Shown: piece after piece, positions 62,808-64,000 of the stretch | How positions within the stretch are numbered: position 1 is the first letter of the stretch | How the letters are laid out: every line of letters begins with the position of its first letter | Assembly (NCBI RefSeq): GCF_000382205.1 | Contig: NZ_KB907788.1 | Span: forward strand, 558,001 to 622,000 | DNA from: Dyadobacter beijingensis DSM 21582 | GTDB taxonomy: Bacteria; Bacteroidota; Bacteroidia; Cytophagales; Spirosomataceae | Direction: 5' to 3' | Length of the DNA stretch: 64,000 nucleotides | The notes under the pieces: model-generated | Databases searched by the model: none | Seen by the model: the letters and a program-made list of their open reading frames with translations, nothing else | Told to the model about the DNA's origin: nothing | Translations under genes and position numbers: made by a program

Positions 62808-64000
62808 ACTCTTTGAAGTTTTTCCGACAGGTCGAGTAGAAATTTTCCAGATTGAGGACACCTTTAATGTTAAAGAGTTAGGTGATTATGAATTTGAATT
62901 TTTCGGCCGGCCACTATCCCAACTGGATGATGACGTTTTTGTTGAGGATTTACCTCTCGAAAGAAATCTTTACATTGCAAAATTTGATAGTGTTGTTTCT
63001 ACGAAAGCATCTAAGTTATTTCAAGACTACTTTGGGGCTGCATCTTTTTCAATTCGTGGCGAAGTTTTTAAAATGAACATCCAAATAGAAAAATTCAGGG
63101 TGTCCGAGATTGAAGAAATTTTACTGTTTTTATGGGTGAATGACAATAAAATATTTGATAATTTTTTTTCTAAAAGTAGTATTAAATCGAGCGTTGGAAG
63201 AGATGGAAGTGCATATAATCTTACATCTAAATTTATCTTATTTTCTCACGCCTTTTGTGAAGTGTTTGAATCATTGCTGCCTGCTTTTACAAAACTTCCT
63301 AGGTCTAAATTTTCGAAAAATGAGGAAATTGTGGATTATTCGCCGAGGGTAATATCTGAAAAATCATTGGACTGGTTGGTTCAGAACCTAGACGAAGTTC
63401 GGTTCGATGCCTCTTACAGAAATCACCCGGACTCGATTCCAATTGCATCTAATTTCGGATATATTCAACGTATAGCAACTGACGCAGTCTACTCAAATAA
63501 AAACACCTTTGAGAATTCCATAATACTTGGCTCATTCAAATATTTACTTTTAACAATAAACTCATTGAAATCCAGTATTCAGAGCGCAGTGCCTATTAAA
63601 CAGGAATTCAGTTCAAAGGAATACGCCGATTTTCGTGACTTAAAAAAGGTACCTTATTTGAAGTTGCTTCGTGATTCTGAGTATTTAGAAGTAAAATTGA
63701 AGATTCTATTTGCGAAGTATCAGAATATTTTTGTGGATACACGCGTTAAATTGGGAAGACCAAGAATGACTAACGTGTTTTCACATGTGTCGCATTATCG
63801 TCAAGCTTACAAAATTATAGCAACAGTATATGATTACAAACTTCGCTTAGATGGAGCATTTGACCTTTTGAACGTTCGAAAACTTAGCCAGTTGTATGAA
63901 ATTTATAATCTTCACCAGATTGTTCACGGTCTCACAGAAAATCTCAATATGAGCGTATTCAGTGTAAATTTTACCTCTTCGCGAAATGATGGAATCACCA
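62800..64000 (+). CDS. DUF2357-type McrC-like protein, partial (runs off the window)
   Basis: The frame starts at ATG 62800, overlapping the ATPase gene by 8 nt, and stays open for 400 codons to the end of the window. The start MFRLFEVFPTGRVEIFQI is followed by a beta-rich region. From about residue 270 come helices with LRDSEYLEVKLKILFAKY, VFSHVSHYRQAYKIIATVYDYKL and LSQLYEIYNLHQIVHGL. The last segment resembles the part of DUF2357 proteins before their PD-(D/E)XK nuclease domain. That nuclease, expected beyond 64000, is not seen here. The family call is from pattern memory. Confidence 0.7.
   Translation, partial: MFRLFEVFPTGRVEIFQIEDTFNVKELGDYEFEFFGRPLSQLDDDVFVEDLPLERNLYIAKFDSVVSTKASKLFQDYFGAASFSIRGEVFKMNIQIEKFRVSEIEEILLFLWVNDNKIFDNFFSKSSIKSSVGRDGSAYNLTSKFILFSHAFCEVFESLLPAFTKLPRSKFSKNEEIVDYSPRVISEKSLDWLVQNLDEVRFDASYRNHPDSIPIASNFGYIQRIATDAVYSNKNTFENSIILGSFKYLLLTINSLKSSIQSAVPIKQEFSSKEYADFRDLKKVPYLKLLRDSEYLEVKLKILFAKYQNIFVDTRVKLGRPRMTNVFSHVSHYRQAYKIIATVYDYKLRLDGAFDLLNVRKLSQLYEIYNLHQIVHGLTENLNMSVFSVNFTSSRNDGIT

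Noticed and set aside
62882..63352. Short frames of 64 and 70 codons inside the last gene
   Set aside because: They are off-frame pieces within the DUF2357-like frame that is open from 62800 to the end of the window.

Overview
The window reads as chromosome of a Gram-negative Bacteroidota bacterium, most probably a Cytophagales member close to Dyadobacter (genus is inference). The signs are two SusC/SusD pairs, an ECF sigma/FecR relay, -7 elements of the form TAnnTTTG, many Bacteroidota-type lipoproteins, a Por-type C-terminal sorting domain, PVC-type cytochrome dehydrogenases and ThuA/Gfo-Idh-MocA sugar enzymes. Most of it is GC-rich and tightly packed. No rRNA, tRNA, CRISPR array or insertion sequence was found.

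Layout. 1-3.8 kb: the end of a gene, two lipoproteins, and an ECF sigma factor overlapping a membrane-anchored partner with a C-terminal barrel-like part. 3.8-6.1 kb: a Tat-exported Gfo/Idh/MocA oxidoreductase translationally coupled to ApbE, behind a perfect 20-bp palindrome. 6.4-11.3 kb: first SusC/SusD pair. 11.4-17.7 kb: a BNR-like lipoprotein, then an RND tripartite efflux operon on the minus strand. 17.9-21.3 kb: a small lipoprotein, a LytTR regulator, an SGNH hydrolase and an esterase. 21.4-24.6 kb: a less GC-rich patch with a barrel protein and a subtilisin-like protease. 24.7 kb: remnant of a Na+/H+ antiporter that keeps its terminator. 25.0-30.5 kb: NmrA-like reductase, AraC regulator, exported endonuclease/phosphatase-fold protein and a three-domain alkaline phosphatase.

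30.6-54.5 kb forms a carbohydrate block. It holds sigma factor, FecR, SusC with STN domain and SusD, then a PQQ dehydrogenase with a heme domain, an enolase-superfamily dehydratase, SGNH proteins, a LytTR response regulator with a hybrid histidine kinase, an ACS-type MFS transporter, a GDSL esterase, a large PVC-type heme protein and a ThuA protein. Together they look able to sense, import and oxidise a sugar or sugar acid. A B1 metallo-beta-lactamase, an antitoxin/MazF pair, DUF1304, an HTH regulator, a GIY-YIG protein and an M28 peptidase follow.

From about 60 kb to the end the DNA becomes clearly AT-rich. It encodes a coiled-coil McrB-like AAA+ ATPase, probably split by one frameshift, overlapping a DUF2357 (McrC-like) gene that runs off the window. 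This is probably a horizontally acquired type IV restriction-like defence system and the best candidate for an under-described system. A second unusual signal is a family of heptamer repeats (consensus YGACCGC) in four arrays. Each lies just after a stop codon and reads in the same sense as the gene it follows. One continues into a 14-unit decamer array.
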